Assembly: GCF_001425605.1 (NCBI RefSeq)
Contig: NZ_LMRG01000023.1
Coordinates: 650,989-714,988, forward strand
Origin: Rhizobium sp. Leaf453
GTDB lineage: Bacteria > Pseudomonadota > Alphaproteobacteria > Rhizobiales > Rhizobiaceae
Direction: 5' to 3'
Length of the DNA: 64,000 nucleotides
Position numbers and translations under genes: made by a program. Below the pieces are notes generated by a model. It was not told where the DNA came from. It did no database searches and saw nothing but the letters and a program-made list of their open reading frames with translations. Of this stretch, positions 55,387-64,000 are shown in pieces (the stretch's first letter is position 1; the number at the start of each line of letters is the position of its first letter).

Positions 55387-56418
55387 ATGACTTCCAACAA
55401 GACTGCGGCTTTGGTCCTCAAGGGAATGCGCTTTGCGGCTATTCCGATGTTTTGCGTTGCCCTGACGGCGTGCGGCAGTACGGGAAGCATCAGTAAGAGC
55501 AAGCCTCGCAGCAAGGAATATTTCCCCGAGTCAGTCTACGGCGTGAAAGCCAGTCCGCGCGTCGCCGACGGCAAGAACATTCCGAAGGGCGGCGGCCGCT
55601 ACCAAGTCGGCAAGGCCTATCAGGTCAAGGGCAAGTGGTATCAGCCGAAGGAAGACTTCGGCTACAACAAGACCGGCATGTCGTCCTGGTATGGTTCCGC
55701 CTTTCACGGCCGCCTGACGGCCAACGGCGAAGTCTATGACAAGTACCATCTCTCAGCTGCCCATCCGACATTCCCGCTACCGAGCTATGCCCGCGTCACC
55801 AATCTGGAGAACGGCTCCTCGGTTGTCGTGCGCGTCAACGATCGCGGTCCCTATGAATACGGCCGCATCATCGACGTTTCCTCGAAGACAGCCGATTTCC
55901 TCGACATGAAGCGCAAGGGCAGCGCCAAAGTCCGTGTCCAGTACATCGGCAAGGCACCGCTCGAAGGTAACGACATGCCGTATCTGATGGCTTCGTATGT
56001 GAAGAAGGGCGACCGTAGCCCGAATGCCTTCCCTGAAGGCCAGATCGCAACGGGCGTGATGGTTGCATCCAACGAGCCGTTGAACAAGCAGGTCGGCAAT
56101 CTCGGCACGCTGACCATTCCGGCCAAGTCTAACATGGAAACGGGCGTCCCGGTGACGGCTCTCGCCGAAACGGAAACGCCATCGGCCGCCTCGGCTGCGC
56201 TCGACGCCTTCGCCATGCTTCCCGAAATCGGCCCGATCCCGCGCGAGCGTCCGGAATATATCCCGCTGCCGGACGGCAACATGGCCTATGCGGCAGCCTA
56301 TGTAGAAGCACGTGTCAGCGATTCCGAAACGGCGTTCGACGCCATTCTGGTGGACCAGAACCCGCTGACACCCAAGTCCATTCTCGCATACGCAAAACGC
56401 CAGGGCGCGGCACGCTGA
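55387..56418 (+). CDS. RlpA-like septal ring lytic transglycosylase lipoprotein
   Basis: A 343-residue protein with a signal peptide and lipobox (VALTAC, Cys about residue 29). A double-psi beta-barrel domain at about 95-190 carries SSWYGSAFHGRLTANGEVYD, AHPTFPLPSYARVTN and VRVNDRGPYEYGRIIDVS, the RlpA pattern, with the conserved Glu and Asp. RlpA acts at division sites as a lipoprotein that cleaves bare glycan strands. There is no C-terminal SPOR domain; a poorly conserved tail of 150 residues replaces it. GTG 55378 is an alternative start. Confidence 0.9.
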   Translation: MTSNKTAALVLKGMRFAAIPMFCVALTACGSTGSISKSKPRSKEYFPESVYGVKASPRVADGKNIPKGGGRYQVGKAYQVKGKWYQPKEDFGYNKTGMSSWYGSAFHGRLTANGEVYDKYHLSAAHPTFPLPSYARVTNLENGSSVVVRVNDRGPYEYGRIIDVSSKTADFLDMKRKGSAKVRVQYIGKAPLEGNDMPYLMASYVKKGDRSPNAFPEGQIATGVMVASNEPLNKQVGNLGTLTIPAKSNMETGVPVTALAETETPSAASAALDAFAMLPEIGPIPRERPEYIPLPDGNMAYAAAYVEARVSDSETAFDAILVDQNPLTPKSILAYAKRQGAAR

Positions 56419-56482
56419 GCCGCGCATACGGATTGATCCCGGGGGAACCGGCTGCTATGGCCGAATGACACCGGAGTTTTGA

Positions 56483-57634
56483 ATGCGCGCACGGCTGGTT
56501 TCGTTTCTCATTCTTGTTGCTGCCCTCTGCATGCCTTTGTCGGCGCAGGCCCAGGTCTTCGAGACAAAGGCAAAACAGGTCTACCTGGTCGATGCCGAGA
56601 CCGGCACTGTGCTGTTCGCCAAGGACGAAAATACTCCCGTACCGCCGGCATCCCTTGCCAAGTTGATGACGATGGAGGTCGTCTTCGATGCGATCGCCAG
56701 GAAGGAACTGGCGCTCGACACCGCCTTTCCGGTTTCCGAATACGCCTGGAGAACCGGGGGCGCGCCATCAGGCACATCCACCATGTTCGCAGCGCTGAAA
56801 TCGAGCCCTCGGGTTGTCGATCTCATCCAGGGTGTCACTGTGCAACTGGCCAATGACGCCTGCATCGTTCTGGCGGAAGGCATCGCCGGAAGCGAAGCCG
56901 CCTTTGCCCAGCGCATGACCGAGCGCGCGAAGGAGCTGGGACTGGCTGGCTCCGTGTTCAACAACGCTACCGGACTGCCGGACCCCAAGAATGTCATGAC
57001 CATGCGAGATCTCGCGCAACTCGCGCGGCACATCCAGACGATCTATCCGGACTTTTTTCCTTATTATGCACAGGCGGAATTCGAGTGGAACAAAATCCGC
57101 CAGCGCAACCGCAATCCGCTGGTCGCGGCCAATATCGGCGTCGACGGTTTTGCCGCCGGCTTTGCCGAGGGGTACGGCTACGCGATGGTCGCGACGATGC
57201 AGCGGGATGGAAGACGGGTTTTCCTCGCATTGGGCGGTCTTGCCAGCGACAAGGAGCGGCTGGAGGAAACCCGGAGAATTCTCGACTGGGCGATGACTGC
57301 CTTTGAAAAGAAGCGGCTTTTCGAACGTGGCGAATCGGTCGGCGATGCCAGCGTCTATGGTGGCGAATCCTCACACGTGCCGTTGGTGACGAGTGAACCT
57401 GTCGATGTTCTGGTTCCCGTCAACAATCCGGACCGCCTGACGGCGCGGGTCGTTTATCGCTGGCCGCTGCCCATGCCGGTCGAGGCGGGCAAAGCCGCAG
57501 GCACCCTGAAGATCTGGAGCGGTGAGCGGCTGTTGCGCGAGGTTCCGGTCGAAACGGCGCAATCGGTGGGGCAGGGCTCGCTGAGCAGCCGCGCGCTCGA
57601 TGCATTGCAGGAGTTGCTGTTCTTCTGGCTCTGA
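56483..57634 (+). CDS. DacF-like D-Ala-D-Ala carboxypeptidase homologue with degraded active site
   Basis: A 383-residue secreted protein of the DacF/PBP5 family (signal peptide 1-23). The first motif is kept: Ser57 and Lys60 in PASLAKLM. The second, normally SxN, reads LAN (122-124, in VQLANDACIVLAEG). The third, normally KTG, reads AAG (224-226, in DGFAAGFAEGYGYAM). The rest, such as WRTGGAPSGTSTMF and NNATGLPDP, is well conserved. It may be a non-catalytic peptidoglycan-binding version. GGAG precedes the ATG. It is 64 bases after the RlpA-like gene. Confidence 0.88.
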   Translation: MRARLVSFLILVAALCMPLSAQAQVFETKAKQVYLVDAETGTVLFAKDENTPVPPASLAKLMTMEVVFDAIARKELALDTAFPVSEYAWRTGGAPSGTSTMFAALKSSPRVVDLIQGVTVQLANDACIVLAEGIAGSEAAFAQRMTERAKELGLAGSVFNNATGLPDPKNVMTMRDLAQLARHIQTIYPDFFPYYAQAEFEWNKIRQRNRNPLVAANIGVDGFAAGFAEGYGYAMVATMQRDGRRVFLALGGLASDKERLEETRRILDWAMTAFEKKRLFERGESVGDASVYGGESSHVPLVTSEPVDVLVPVNNPDRLTARVVYRWPLPMPVEAGKAAGTLKIWSGERLLREVPVETAQSVGQGSLSSRALDALQELLFFWL

Positions 57635-57742
57635 GGAAAGAGCGAGGCGGACGGTTTCGCTGGAAACCACAATCCGCTAAACAGAATCTATAAGAAGGTA
57701 GCCGGCGCCATTGAAAACGCTGGCCTGATGCGGGAATTGTGA

Positions 57743-58441
57743 GTGTCTGTCGGAAACGGTTTGTTCGTTACGTTCGAAGGTGGGGAAGGGGTAGGCAAGT
57801 CCACTCAGATTCGCCTGCTCGCCGACGCGCTTCGCGAGCGCGGCTATACGGTACTGACGACACGCGAACCCGGCGGCTCGCCCGGTGCGGAGGCTGTGCG
57901 CCATGTGCTCCTGTCCGGTGCGGCGCAGGAATTTGGCGTGCGGATGGAAGCGATGCTGTTTGCCGCCGCCCGCAGCGATCACGTCGAACAGGTCATCCGC
58001 CCGGCGATTCAAAAAGGCACGGTCGTCATCTGCGACCGGTTCATGGATTCGTCCCGAGTATACCAGGGTGTGACCGGCAATCTGGAGCCGTCCTTCATCG
58101 CAGCGCTGGAGCGCGTCGCTATCAACGGCCTTGTTCCCGATTGTACCATCGTTTTCGATCTACCCGCCGCGCTTGGGTTGGAGCGCGTACACCGGCGCGC
58201 GACCAACACGCAGGCTCAAGCAGGCCAGGAAATCGAACTCGACCGGTTCGAGCGGGAGGAGCTTGAAACGCACGAGAAGCGCCGAGAGGCCTTCCTCGAT
58301 ATCGCGGCGGCCGATCCCACGCGCTGCCACGTCGTCGATGCCGCCCAATCCGCCAGCGATATCGCGGCAGCCGTGCTCGCGATCGTCGTGGCTATGCTGC
58401 CCGGATCGAACGGTGGGCCAAATGCGGACGTGACGCCATGA
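57743..58441 (+). CDS. tmk: Thymidylate kinase
   Basis: A 232-residue dTMP kinase that makes dTDP for DNA synthesis. Motifs: [15 protein letters not shown] (Walker A), [31 protein letters not shown] (DR[YF] motif) and a lid with RRATNTQ. The start is a GTG at 57743-57745, with GCGGGA upstream, giving the family opening. Its stop overlaps the holB start as ATGA. The gene order dacF-tmk-holB-metG-tatD is typical of rhizobia. Confidence 0.94.
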   Translation: MSVGNGLFVTFEGGEGVGKSTQIRLLADALRERGYTVLTTREPGGSPGAEAVRHVLLSGAAQEFGVRMEAMLFAAARSDHVEQVIRPAIQKGTVVICDRFMDSSRVYQGVTGNLEPSFIAALERVAINGLVPDCTIVFDLPAALGLERVHRRATNTQAQAGQEIELDRFEREELETHEKRREAFLDIAAADPTRCHVVDAAQSASDIAAAVLAIVVAMLPGSNGGPNADVTP

Positions 58442-59469
58442 GCATTGACCGGTTCGATGTTCTCGATGGCGCGGTGCCACCTGCCGAAAATACGAAACTG
58501 TTCGGTCATGCCGAGGCAGAGCATTTCTTGGCCCAGAGCTACCGTTCGGGGAAGGGGCATCACGCGATTCTGATCGAAGGCCCGGAGGGTATCGGCAAGG
58601 CGACGCTGGCCTTTCGCTTCGCCAATCACGTGCTGAGCCATCCGGAGCCCACGCTGGCGCCGGAAGAACTGGCGGGTCCCGATCCGAAATCGATTGTCAG
58701 CCGGCAAATCGCATCTGGAGCCTCACACAATCTGCTGCATCTGACGCGGCCGACTGATGAAAAGACCGGCAAGGTCAAGGGCGCCATCACGGTCGACGAA
58801 GTCCGCCGCGCCGGAAAATTCTTCTCGCAGACATCCGGCACCGGCAACTGGCGCATTGTCATCGTCGACCCTGCCGACGATCTCAATCGCAACGCCGCCA
58901 ACGCCATCCTGAAAATCCTGGAAGAACCGCCGAAGCGTTCGCTTTTCCTCGTGTTGACCCATGCGCCGGGCAAGCTTCTGCCGACGATCCGCTCCCGCTG
59001 CCTGCCCTTGCAGCTGAAGCCATTGGCGCCGGATGCGCTGGGGCAGGCCATGGCACATCTCGGGCTCGACCTCTCCGGCGAAACTGGCGAGAAAGTCATG
59101 GCATCCGCCGATGGCAGCGTCTCCGAAGCGTTGAAGCTGATCAACTATGGCGGCCTCGACATTATGGCGGCGTTCGAGACGGTTCTGGCCGGGCAGGGGC
59201 CTGCAATCCGCAAGGACATGCACAAGCTCGCCGACGTGCTCGCGGGCAAGGATGGTGAGACGATCTTCGAGTTCTTCACCGCGCTGGTTACCAGCCATAT
59301 CATGCGAGAAGCACGCACTGCCGCCCGCTTGGGCGATATCGAAAGGGCTGAGCGGTTCGCTCGGCTTTCCGGCGGGATCACCGAGCGGCTGACCGTCGCG
59401 CAGGCCTATAATCTCGACCGCAAGCAGACGATCCTGTCCATTCTCGACGATCTCAAGGGCGCGGCCTAA
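58438..59469 (+). CDS. holB: DNA polymerase III delta-prime subunit
   Basis: A 343-residue AAA+ clamp-loader subunit. [17 protein letters not shown] is the phosphate-loop region, [15 protein letters not shown] and [22 protein letters not shown] hold the Walker B-like part, and [16 protein letters not shown] carries the SRC motif. It helps load the beta sliding clamp. It is co-translated with tmk; metG follows after 140 bases. Confidence 0.92.
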   Translation: MSIDRFDVLDGAVPPAENTKLFGHAEAEHFLAQSYRSGKGHHAILIEGPEGIGKATLAFRFANHVLSHPEPTLAPEELAGPDPKSIVSRQIASGASHNLLHLTRPTDEKTGKVKGAITVDEVRRAGKFFSQTSGTGNWRIVIVDPADDLNRNAANAILKILEEPPKRSLFLVLTHAPGKLLPTIRSRCLPLQLKPLAPDALGQAMAHLGLDLSGETGEKVMASADGSVSEALKLINYGGLDIMAAFETVLAGQGPAIRKDMHKLADVLAGKDGETIFEFFTALVTSHIMREARTAARLGDIERAERFARLSGGITERLTVAQAYNLDRKQTILSILDDLKGAA

Positions 59470-59609
59470 CCTATCGCGATCCCATGAGATCCATGGCCTG
59501 TTTTCCCGCCGACAAGCCGCCTTTTCTGGCCGCGCCTGTTTCATCCCGCCAAGGGATGCGCTAATAGCTCGGGCCAGCAAAGCATTATCCGAACAGGCCG
59601 AAACCGATC

Positions 59610-61160
59610 ATGAGCGACAAGCCCCCTTTCTATATCACCACCGCGATCTCCTATCCGAACGGCAAGCCGCATATCGGCCACGCCTACGAACTGATTGCGA
59701 CGGACGCGATGGCGCGGTTTCAGCGGCTGGACGGTCGTGAGGTGATGTTTCTGACCGGTACCGACGAGCACGGCCAGAAGATGCAGCAGACGGCGCGCAA
59801 GGAAGGGATTTCGGCACAGGAGCTTGCCGACAGGAACTCCGCCGAATTCCGGAAAATGGGCGCTCTGCTCAACGCTTCGAACGACGATTTTATCCGCACC
59901 ACGGAAAAGCGTCACTACGAGGCCGTAACCGAAATCTGGAACCGGATGGCGGATGCGGGCGATCTCTACAAGGACAGCTATTCCGGGTGGTACTCGGTGC
60001 GCGACGAAGCCTATTACCAGGAAGGCGAAACCGAGCTGCGCGCCGATGGCGTCCGCTACGGGCCGCAGGGCACGCCGGTCGAATGGGTGGAAGAGGCGAG
60101 CTACTTCTTCAAGCTCTCCGCCTATCAGGACAGGCTCCTGAAGCACTATGAGGACAATCCGGATTTCATCGGTCCGGCGGAACGCCGCAACGAGGTGATT
60201 TCCTTCGTGAAATCGGGCCTCAAGGACCTGTCGATGTCGCGCACGACGTTCGACTGGGGTGTCCCCGTGCCGAACGATCCCGGCCATGTCATGTATGTCT
60301 GGGTCGATGCCCTGACCAACTACATCACGGCGACCGGATACCTCACAGATGAGAACGGTCCGCGTGCGAAATTCTGGCCGGCCGATATCCACATGATCGG
60401 CAAAGACATCATCCGCTTCCACGCCGTCTACTGGCCGGCCTTCCTGATGTCGGCCGGACTGCCGCTGCCCAAGAAGGTGTTCGCGCACGGCTTCCTGCTC
60501 AACAAGGGCGAGAAGATGTCGAAGTCGCTCGGCAATGTCGTCGATCCCTTCAATCTGGTCGAGCATTTCGGGCTGGATCCGATCCGCTATTTCTTCCTGC
60601 GCGAAGTCTCCTTCGGCCAGGATGGCAGCTATAGCGAGGAAGGGATCGCAACGCGCATCAATTCCGACCTTGCCAACGGGGTCGGCAATCTTGCCAGCCG
60701 CTCGCTGTCGATGATCGTCAAGAATTGCGACGGGCAGATTCCCGAATGTGGCCCGCTGACGGATGAGGACAAGGCGATGCTGGCTTCCGCCGATGCCCTT
60801 CAGGCCTCGACACGCGACGACATGAACGCGCTGATGATCCACCGGGCACTGACGTCGATCATCGCCGTCGTCTCGGAAGCCGACCGCTATTTCGCCGGCC
60901 AGGCACCGTGGGCGCTGAAGAAGACCGATCCGGCCCGGATGGGTACCGTGCTCTACGTGACGGCAGATGTTGTGCGGCAGGTCGCAATCCTGTTGCAGCC
61001 GTTCATGCCGGAGTCGGCGGGCAAGCTGCTCGATCTTGTGGCCATCCCGGCGGACAAGCGGTCATTCGCATCGCTGGGCGAGGCCGGCCGTCTCGTCGCC
61101 GGAACCGCGCTCGAAGCCCCGACGCCGGTCTTCCCGCGTTACGTCGCGCCGGAAGCGTAA
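59610..61160 (+). CDS. metG: Methionyl-tRNA synthetase
   Basis: A 516-residue class I synthetase of the short, MetG2-like form. [18 protein letters not shown] has the HIGH motif, [11 protein letters not shown] is the substrate region and [12 protein letters not shown] the KMSKS loop; the C-terminal anticodon domain follows. The zinc-binding CxxC insertion of the long form is not seen. The ATG at 59610 gives the family start. tatD follows after 11 bases. Confidence 0.96.
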   Translation: MSDKPPFYITTAISYPNGKPHIGHAYELIATDAMARFQRLDGREVMFLTGTDEHGQKMQQTARKEGISAQELADRNSAEFRKMGALLNASNDDFIRTTEKRHYEAVTEIWNRMADAGDLYKDSYSGWYSVRDEAYYQEGETELRADGVRYGPQGTPVEWVEEASYFFKLSAYQDRLLKHYEDNPDFIGPAERRNEVISFVKSGLKDLSMSRTTFDWGVPVPNDPGHVMYVWVDALTNYITATGYLTDENGPRAKFWPADIHMIGKDIIRFHAVYWPAFLMSAGLPLPKKVFAHGFLLNKGEKMSKSLGNVVDPFNLVEHFGLDPIRYFFLREVSFGQDGSYSEEGIATRINSDLANGVGNLASRSLSMIVKNCDGQIPECGPLTDEDKAMLASADALQASTRDDMNALMIHRALTSIIAVVSEADRYFAGQAPWALKKTDPARMGTVLYVTADVVRQVAILLQPFMPESAGKLLDLVAIPADKRSFASLGEAGRLVAGTALEAPTPVFPRYVAPEA

Positions 61161-61171
61161 GGGACGCCCGC

Positions 61172-61951
61172 ATGCTCATCGATACCCATTGCCATCTCGA
61201 TTTCCCCGATTTCGAGGCAGAGCGGGACGCGATCATCGATCGGGCCCGTGCGGCCGGCGTCGGCCAGATGATCACCATCTCGACGCGGGTGAAGAAATTC
61301 AACGCGATCCTTGGCATTGCCGAGCATTATCCGAATGTCTTCTGTTCGGTCGGCACCCATCCGCACAATGCCGACGAGGAACTCGACATCGAAACCGAGG
61401 ATCTCGTCCGCTTGTCGGCACACCCGAAGGTCGTGGCGATCGGCGAGGCCGGCCTTGACTATTTCTACGACAACGCGCCGCGCGATGCGCAGGCCACCGG
61501 CCTTCGCCGTCACATTGCCGCCGCTCGCGAAACCCAACTGCCGCTGGTGATCCACAGCCGCTCGGCCGACGAAGACATGGCCGCCATCCTGACCGAGGAA
61601 ACAGGGAAGGGGGCCTTCCCTTTCCTACTGCATTGCTTTTCGTCCGGCCCGGAGCTGGCCAAGGTCGGCGTCGAGCTCGGTGGTTATATCTCCTTCTCCG
61701 GCATCCTGACCTTCCCGAAATCGGAAGAACTGCGCGAGATCGCAAAGACCGTTCCGCATGATCGCATGATCGTCGAGACCGACGCGCCATATCTTGCGCC
61801 GAAGCCCTTCCGTGGAAAGCGCAACGAGCCGGCCTATGTCGCCCATACGGCCGATGTGCTGGCCGAGACGATCGGTGTGTCGCGCGAGGAGATCGCCACA
61901 CTGACGACGGACAACGCTTTCCGCGTCTTTTCTAAAATGCCGAGACTCTAG
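61172..61951 (+). CDS. TatD-family metal-dependent hydrolase
   Basis: A 259-residue TIM-barrel hydrolase: MLIDTHCHLDFPDF (metal-binding HxH), VGTHPHNADEE, AIGEAGLDYFYDNAP, PLVIHSRSADEDM, LLHCFSSG and the final Asp in VETDAPYLAPKPFRG. TatD proteins are DNases or deoxyribonucleases with 3'-exonuclease activity. The ATG at 61172 is preceded by AAGGGACGCCCGC. The next gene begins after only one base. Confidence 0.93.
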   Translation: MLIDTHCHLDFPDFEAERDAIIDRARAAGVGQMITISTRVKKFNAILGIAEHYPNVFCSVGTHPHNADEELDIETEDLVRLSAHPKVVAIGEAGLDYFYDNAPRDAQATGLRRHIAAARETQLPLVIHSRSADEDMAAILTEETGKGAFPFLLHCFSSGPELAKVGVELGGYISFSGILTFPKSEELREIAKTVPHDRMIVETDAPYLAPKPFRGKRNEPAYVAHTADVLAETIGVSREEIATLTTDNAFRVFSKMPRL

Positions 61952-61952
61952 G

Positions 61953-62801
61953 ATGACGGTGAGGCGGGTCTTCACCATCCTCGGCTGCGGCTCGTCTCCG
62001 GGTGTGCCGCGCATCAACGGCGACTGGGGCGCCTGCGATCCATCCAACCCGAAAAACCGCCGTTCGCGCGCCGCCTTGCTCGTTGAGCAGATCGGCCAAA
62101 ATGGCGGACGGACCACCGTCGTCATTGACACAGGCCCGGACTTTCGCGAACAGATGATCGCGGCCAAGGTCCAGAATATCGACGCCGTCTTCTATTCGCA
62201 TCCGCATGCCGACCATATCCATGGCATCGACGACCTGCGCGGCTATGTCCAGTATTCCGGCCGCAAAACGCCGATATGGGCTGATCAGGAGACGATGGAC
62301 CGGATCCGCGACGGTTTTCGCTATTGCCTGGAAACGCCCGTCGGCAGCAATTATCCGCCGATCGTTGAGGCACGGATCATCGATCCATTGCTGACGCCTG
62401 TCGTCATCGATGGTGCCGGCGGGCCGATCCCGTTCCAGCCGCTGCTGCAGCACCACGGCAGCATCATGTCTCTCGGCTTTCGCGTCGGCAATTTTGCCTA
62501 TTGCAGCGATGTCAGCGATTTTCCGCAACAGACGATCGACCGGCTGTCAGGGCTGGACATGCTGGTGATCGACACGCTGCAATACAAGTTCCATCCGAGC
62601 CATCTGTCCCTTGAGCAATCGCTGGGTTGGATCGAGCGCTTCGGTCCAAAACGCGCAGTGCTGACGCATATGCACACGCCGCTCGATTACGACACGGTGA
62701 TGCGCGCGACGCCGGACCATATCGAGCCCGGCTATGACGGGATGCGGCTGGAATTCGAACTAAACGATAATTTCGCCCGTCTGATTCCTCCGATCAGCTG
62801 A
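61953..62801 (+). CDS. Metallo-beta-lactamase-fold hydrolase, PhnP-like
   Basis: A 282-residue MBL-fold protein: [43 protein letters not shown], the zinc signature [17 protein letters not shown], and [13 protein letters not shown]. The family (PhnP and relatives) cleaves cyclic or phosphodiester substrates; in rhizobia the gene usually follows tatD. The exact substrate is unknown. Its last eight bases overlap, tail to tail, the end of the second purC. Confidence 0.9.
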   Translation: MTVRRVFTILGCGSSPGVPRINGDWGACDPSNPKNRRSRAALLVEQIGQNGGRTTVVIDTGPDFREQMIAAKVQNIDAVFYSHPHADHIHGIDDLRGYVQYSGRKTPIWADQETMDRIRDGFRYCLETPVGSNYPPIVEARIIDPLLTPVVIDGAGGPIPFQPLLQHHGSIMSLGFRVGNFAYCSDVSDFPQQTIDRLSGLDMLVIDTLQYKFHPSHLSLEQSLGWIERFGPKRAVLTHMHTPLDYDTVMRATPDHIEPGYDGMRLEFELNDNFARLIPPIS

Positions 62802-63747
62802 AATATGGCTTCAGATTTGTGCGGATACGATCGAGCACCGTGGCGCCGGAGAGGTCCGGGACGAATTTCTTGCCGGTGATCGTCTCGAACGCCTCGATAT
62901 AGACCTTGGAGGTCTGCTCGACGAGATCGGCGGGAATTTCCGGGATCGTATCCTTGTAGGGATCGCAGCGTTCGGTCACCCAGGCGCGGACGAAATCCTT
63001 GTCGAAACTCTTCGGCCGCGCGCCAGCGGCAAAACTCTGTTCGTAGCTGTCGGCGATCCAGTAACGGCTCGAGTCCGGCGTGTGGATTTCGTCGGCGAGA
63101 ACGATGCGGCCGTCCTTGTCGGTTCCGAATTCGTATTTGGTATCGACGAGAATGAGGCCGCGTTCGGCTGCACGCTGCTGGCCGCGCGCAAACAGCGCCA
63201 GTGCATAACGAGAGACGGTTTCCCATTGCTGTGGCGTCAGCAGGCCCTGGGCCAGGATTTCGTCGGCCGACAACGGTTCGTCATGGCCGCCATCGAACGC
63301 CTTGCTGGTCGGCGTGATGATCGGCTGCGGCAGCTTCTCATTATCCTTCATGCCATCCGGAAGCGTGATTCCATACATGGCGCGCTCGCCGTTGCGATAC
63401 TTGGTCAAGATCGACGTGCTGGTGGTGCCGGCCAGATAGCCGCGCACGACGATCTCGACCGGCAGGATGTCGAGTCGCGTGCCGATGACGACATTGGGGT
63501 CCGGATAGGACACGACATGGTTCGGGCAGATATCGGCCGTTTCCTCGAACCAGTAACGCGCGGTCTGCGTCAGGACCTGGCCCTTGAACGGGATCGCGGT
63601 CAGGATCACGTCGAATGCGCTGAGGCGATCCGTCGCGATAATGATGCGGTTGCCATCCGGCAGATCGTAATTCTCGCGGACCTTGCCATTGTAGCGTCCT
63701 GGCAATTCTGGAATGAAAGCATCTGAAAGAACGCGCAAATCGCTCAT
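62794..63747 (-). CDS. SAICAR synthetase, long type (second copy)
   Basis: A 317-residue SAICAR synthetase of the longer type: [80 protein letters not shown] and [18 protein letters not shown]. This differs clearly from the 254-residue PurC at 2645-3409 ([21 protein letters not shown]). The protein has the key ADE(I)HTPDSSR part, so it should be active. The ATG at 63745-63747 was chosen; 12 residues upstream are unrelated. Whether it serves the pathway or another condition is unclear. Confidence 0.9.
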   Translation of the reverse strand: MSDLRVLSDAFIPELPGRYNGKVRENYDLPDGNRIIIATDRLSAFDVILTAIPFKGQVLTQTARYWFEETADICPNHVVSYPDPNVVIGTRLDILPVEIVVRGYLAGTTSTSILTKYRNGERAMYGITLPDGMKDNEKLPQPIITPTSKAFDGGHDEPLSADEILAQGLLTPQQWETVSRYALALFARGQQRAAERGLILVDTKYEFGTDKDGRIVLADEIHTPDSSRYWIADSYEQSFAAGARPKSFDKDFVRAWVTERCDPYKDTIPEIPADLVEQTSKVYIEAFETITGKKFVPDLSGATVLDRIRTNLKPYFS

Positions 63748-63973
63748 CGGGTCCGGACTTTCTCTGACGATGGAGACAGGCATCGCTTAAGCCTTGGCAG
63801 TAGCAGCGGTCAAGCGGCAAGGTGGCAGAGAACGGCGCAAATCACCGCGGTGCCTAGTATCTATTAGTTCCATAATCTATCTTATGTGATCTTTGTTTGT
63901 GGCCGGGTGGGTTCAATGATGAAGTGCGACTTGCGAATGATACCGATGGGTTGTCAATCGCAAGGAAGCTGCA

Positions 63974-64000
63974 ATGAAACGCACCTACTCCCATGTCGAC
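63974..64000 (+). CDS. IS30-type transposase, N-terminal fragment (cut by the window edge)
   Basis: Nine codons (MKRTYSHVD) remain before the window ends. They match the usual start of IS30-family transposases in rhizobia (MKRTYSHID then DERR). AAGGAAGCTGCA lies directly upstream as ribosome site. A lower-GC stretch of about 150 bases before it is probably the left end of the element, but no repeat could be set. Confidence 0.45.

Overview
The window reads as chromosomal DNA of a high-GC alphaproteobacterium of the order Hyphomicrobiales, most likely family Rhizobiaceae (Rhizobium, Agrobacterium or Neorhizobium group). This is inferred from gene content: a DUF1127 protein, a DUF1476 (ATP synthase zeta-type) protein, a purC-purS-purQ block, a suf operon carrying sufT with an Irr-type box in front of it, and a dacF-tmk-holB-metG-tatD block. 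Gene density is high, with many 4-base ATGA overlaps. No rRNA, CRISPR array, prophage or plasmid functions were seen.

Layout. 1-8.6 kb: DUF1127, an ArsC-fold protein lacking its catalytic Cys, a lipoprotein, the purine genes purC-purS-(small ORF)-purQ, DUF1476, a large PAS-GGDEF-EAL protein, a hydrolase, a DUF2189 membrane protein and a PilZ protein. 8.8-14.3 kb (minus strand): a receptor-like ABC binding protein, P1-family peptidase, rpe, DUF2259, a membrane protein and purB. 14.5-20.2 kb (plus strand): one tight operon of flavin reductase, MoxR ATPase, CoxE-type VWA protein, a split XdhC, a MoeA-like/MobA-like fusion and a TfoX-N protein. This is a maturation set for a xanthine or CO dehydrogenase-type molybdenum hydroxylase, but no hydroxylase gene is in the window. 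20.2-33.5 kb: Nudix, rhlE, M23 peptidase, DUF455, bcp, AsmA/YhdP-like giant, tyrS, anmK, GGDEF protein and hydrolase.

33.5-40.8 kb is a full suf iron-sulfur assembly operon (cysteine desulfurase, sufB, a 50-residue membrane ORF, sufC, sufD, sufS, sufT, sufA), preceded by a promoter with an Irr/ICE-like box. Next come a PAS histidine kinase and its receiver protein, then gcvT-gcvH-gcvP behind a tandem glycine riboswitch. 48-53 kb holds copper-handling genes (DUF2946-like protein and a YcnI-PCuAC fusion), a SnoaL-like protein, two L,D-transpeptidases and a VOC protein.

53.2-54.9 kb is the one accessory patch: a TPR pseudogene cut by the left end of an IS3-family element, a second decayed IS3 fragment and a tRNA-Ser(UGA). 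Beyond it are an RlpA-like lipoprotein, a DacF-like protein missing two of its three penicillin-binding motifs, tmk, holB, metG, tatD, a metallo-beta-lactamase-fold protein and a second, different-subtype purC. The right edge clips the start of an IS30-type transposase.

No clearly new multi-gene system was found. The observations most worth following are the active-site losses (ArsC-like and DacF-like), the small ORFs embedded in the pur and suf operons, the Mo-hydroxylase maturation cassette without an enzyme, and the IS scar beside tRNA-Ser. All family assignments come from reading motifs by eye, without database searches.
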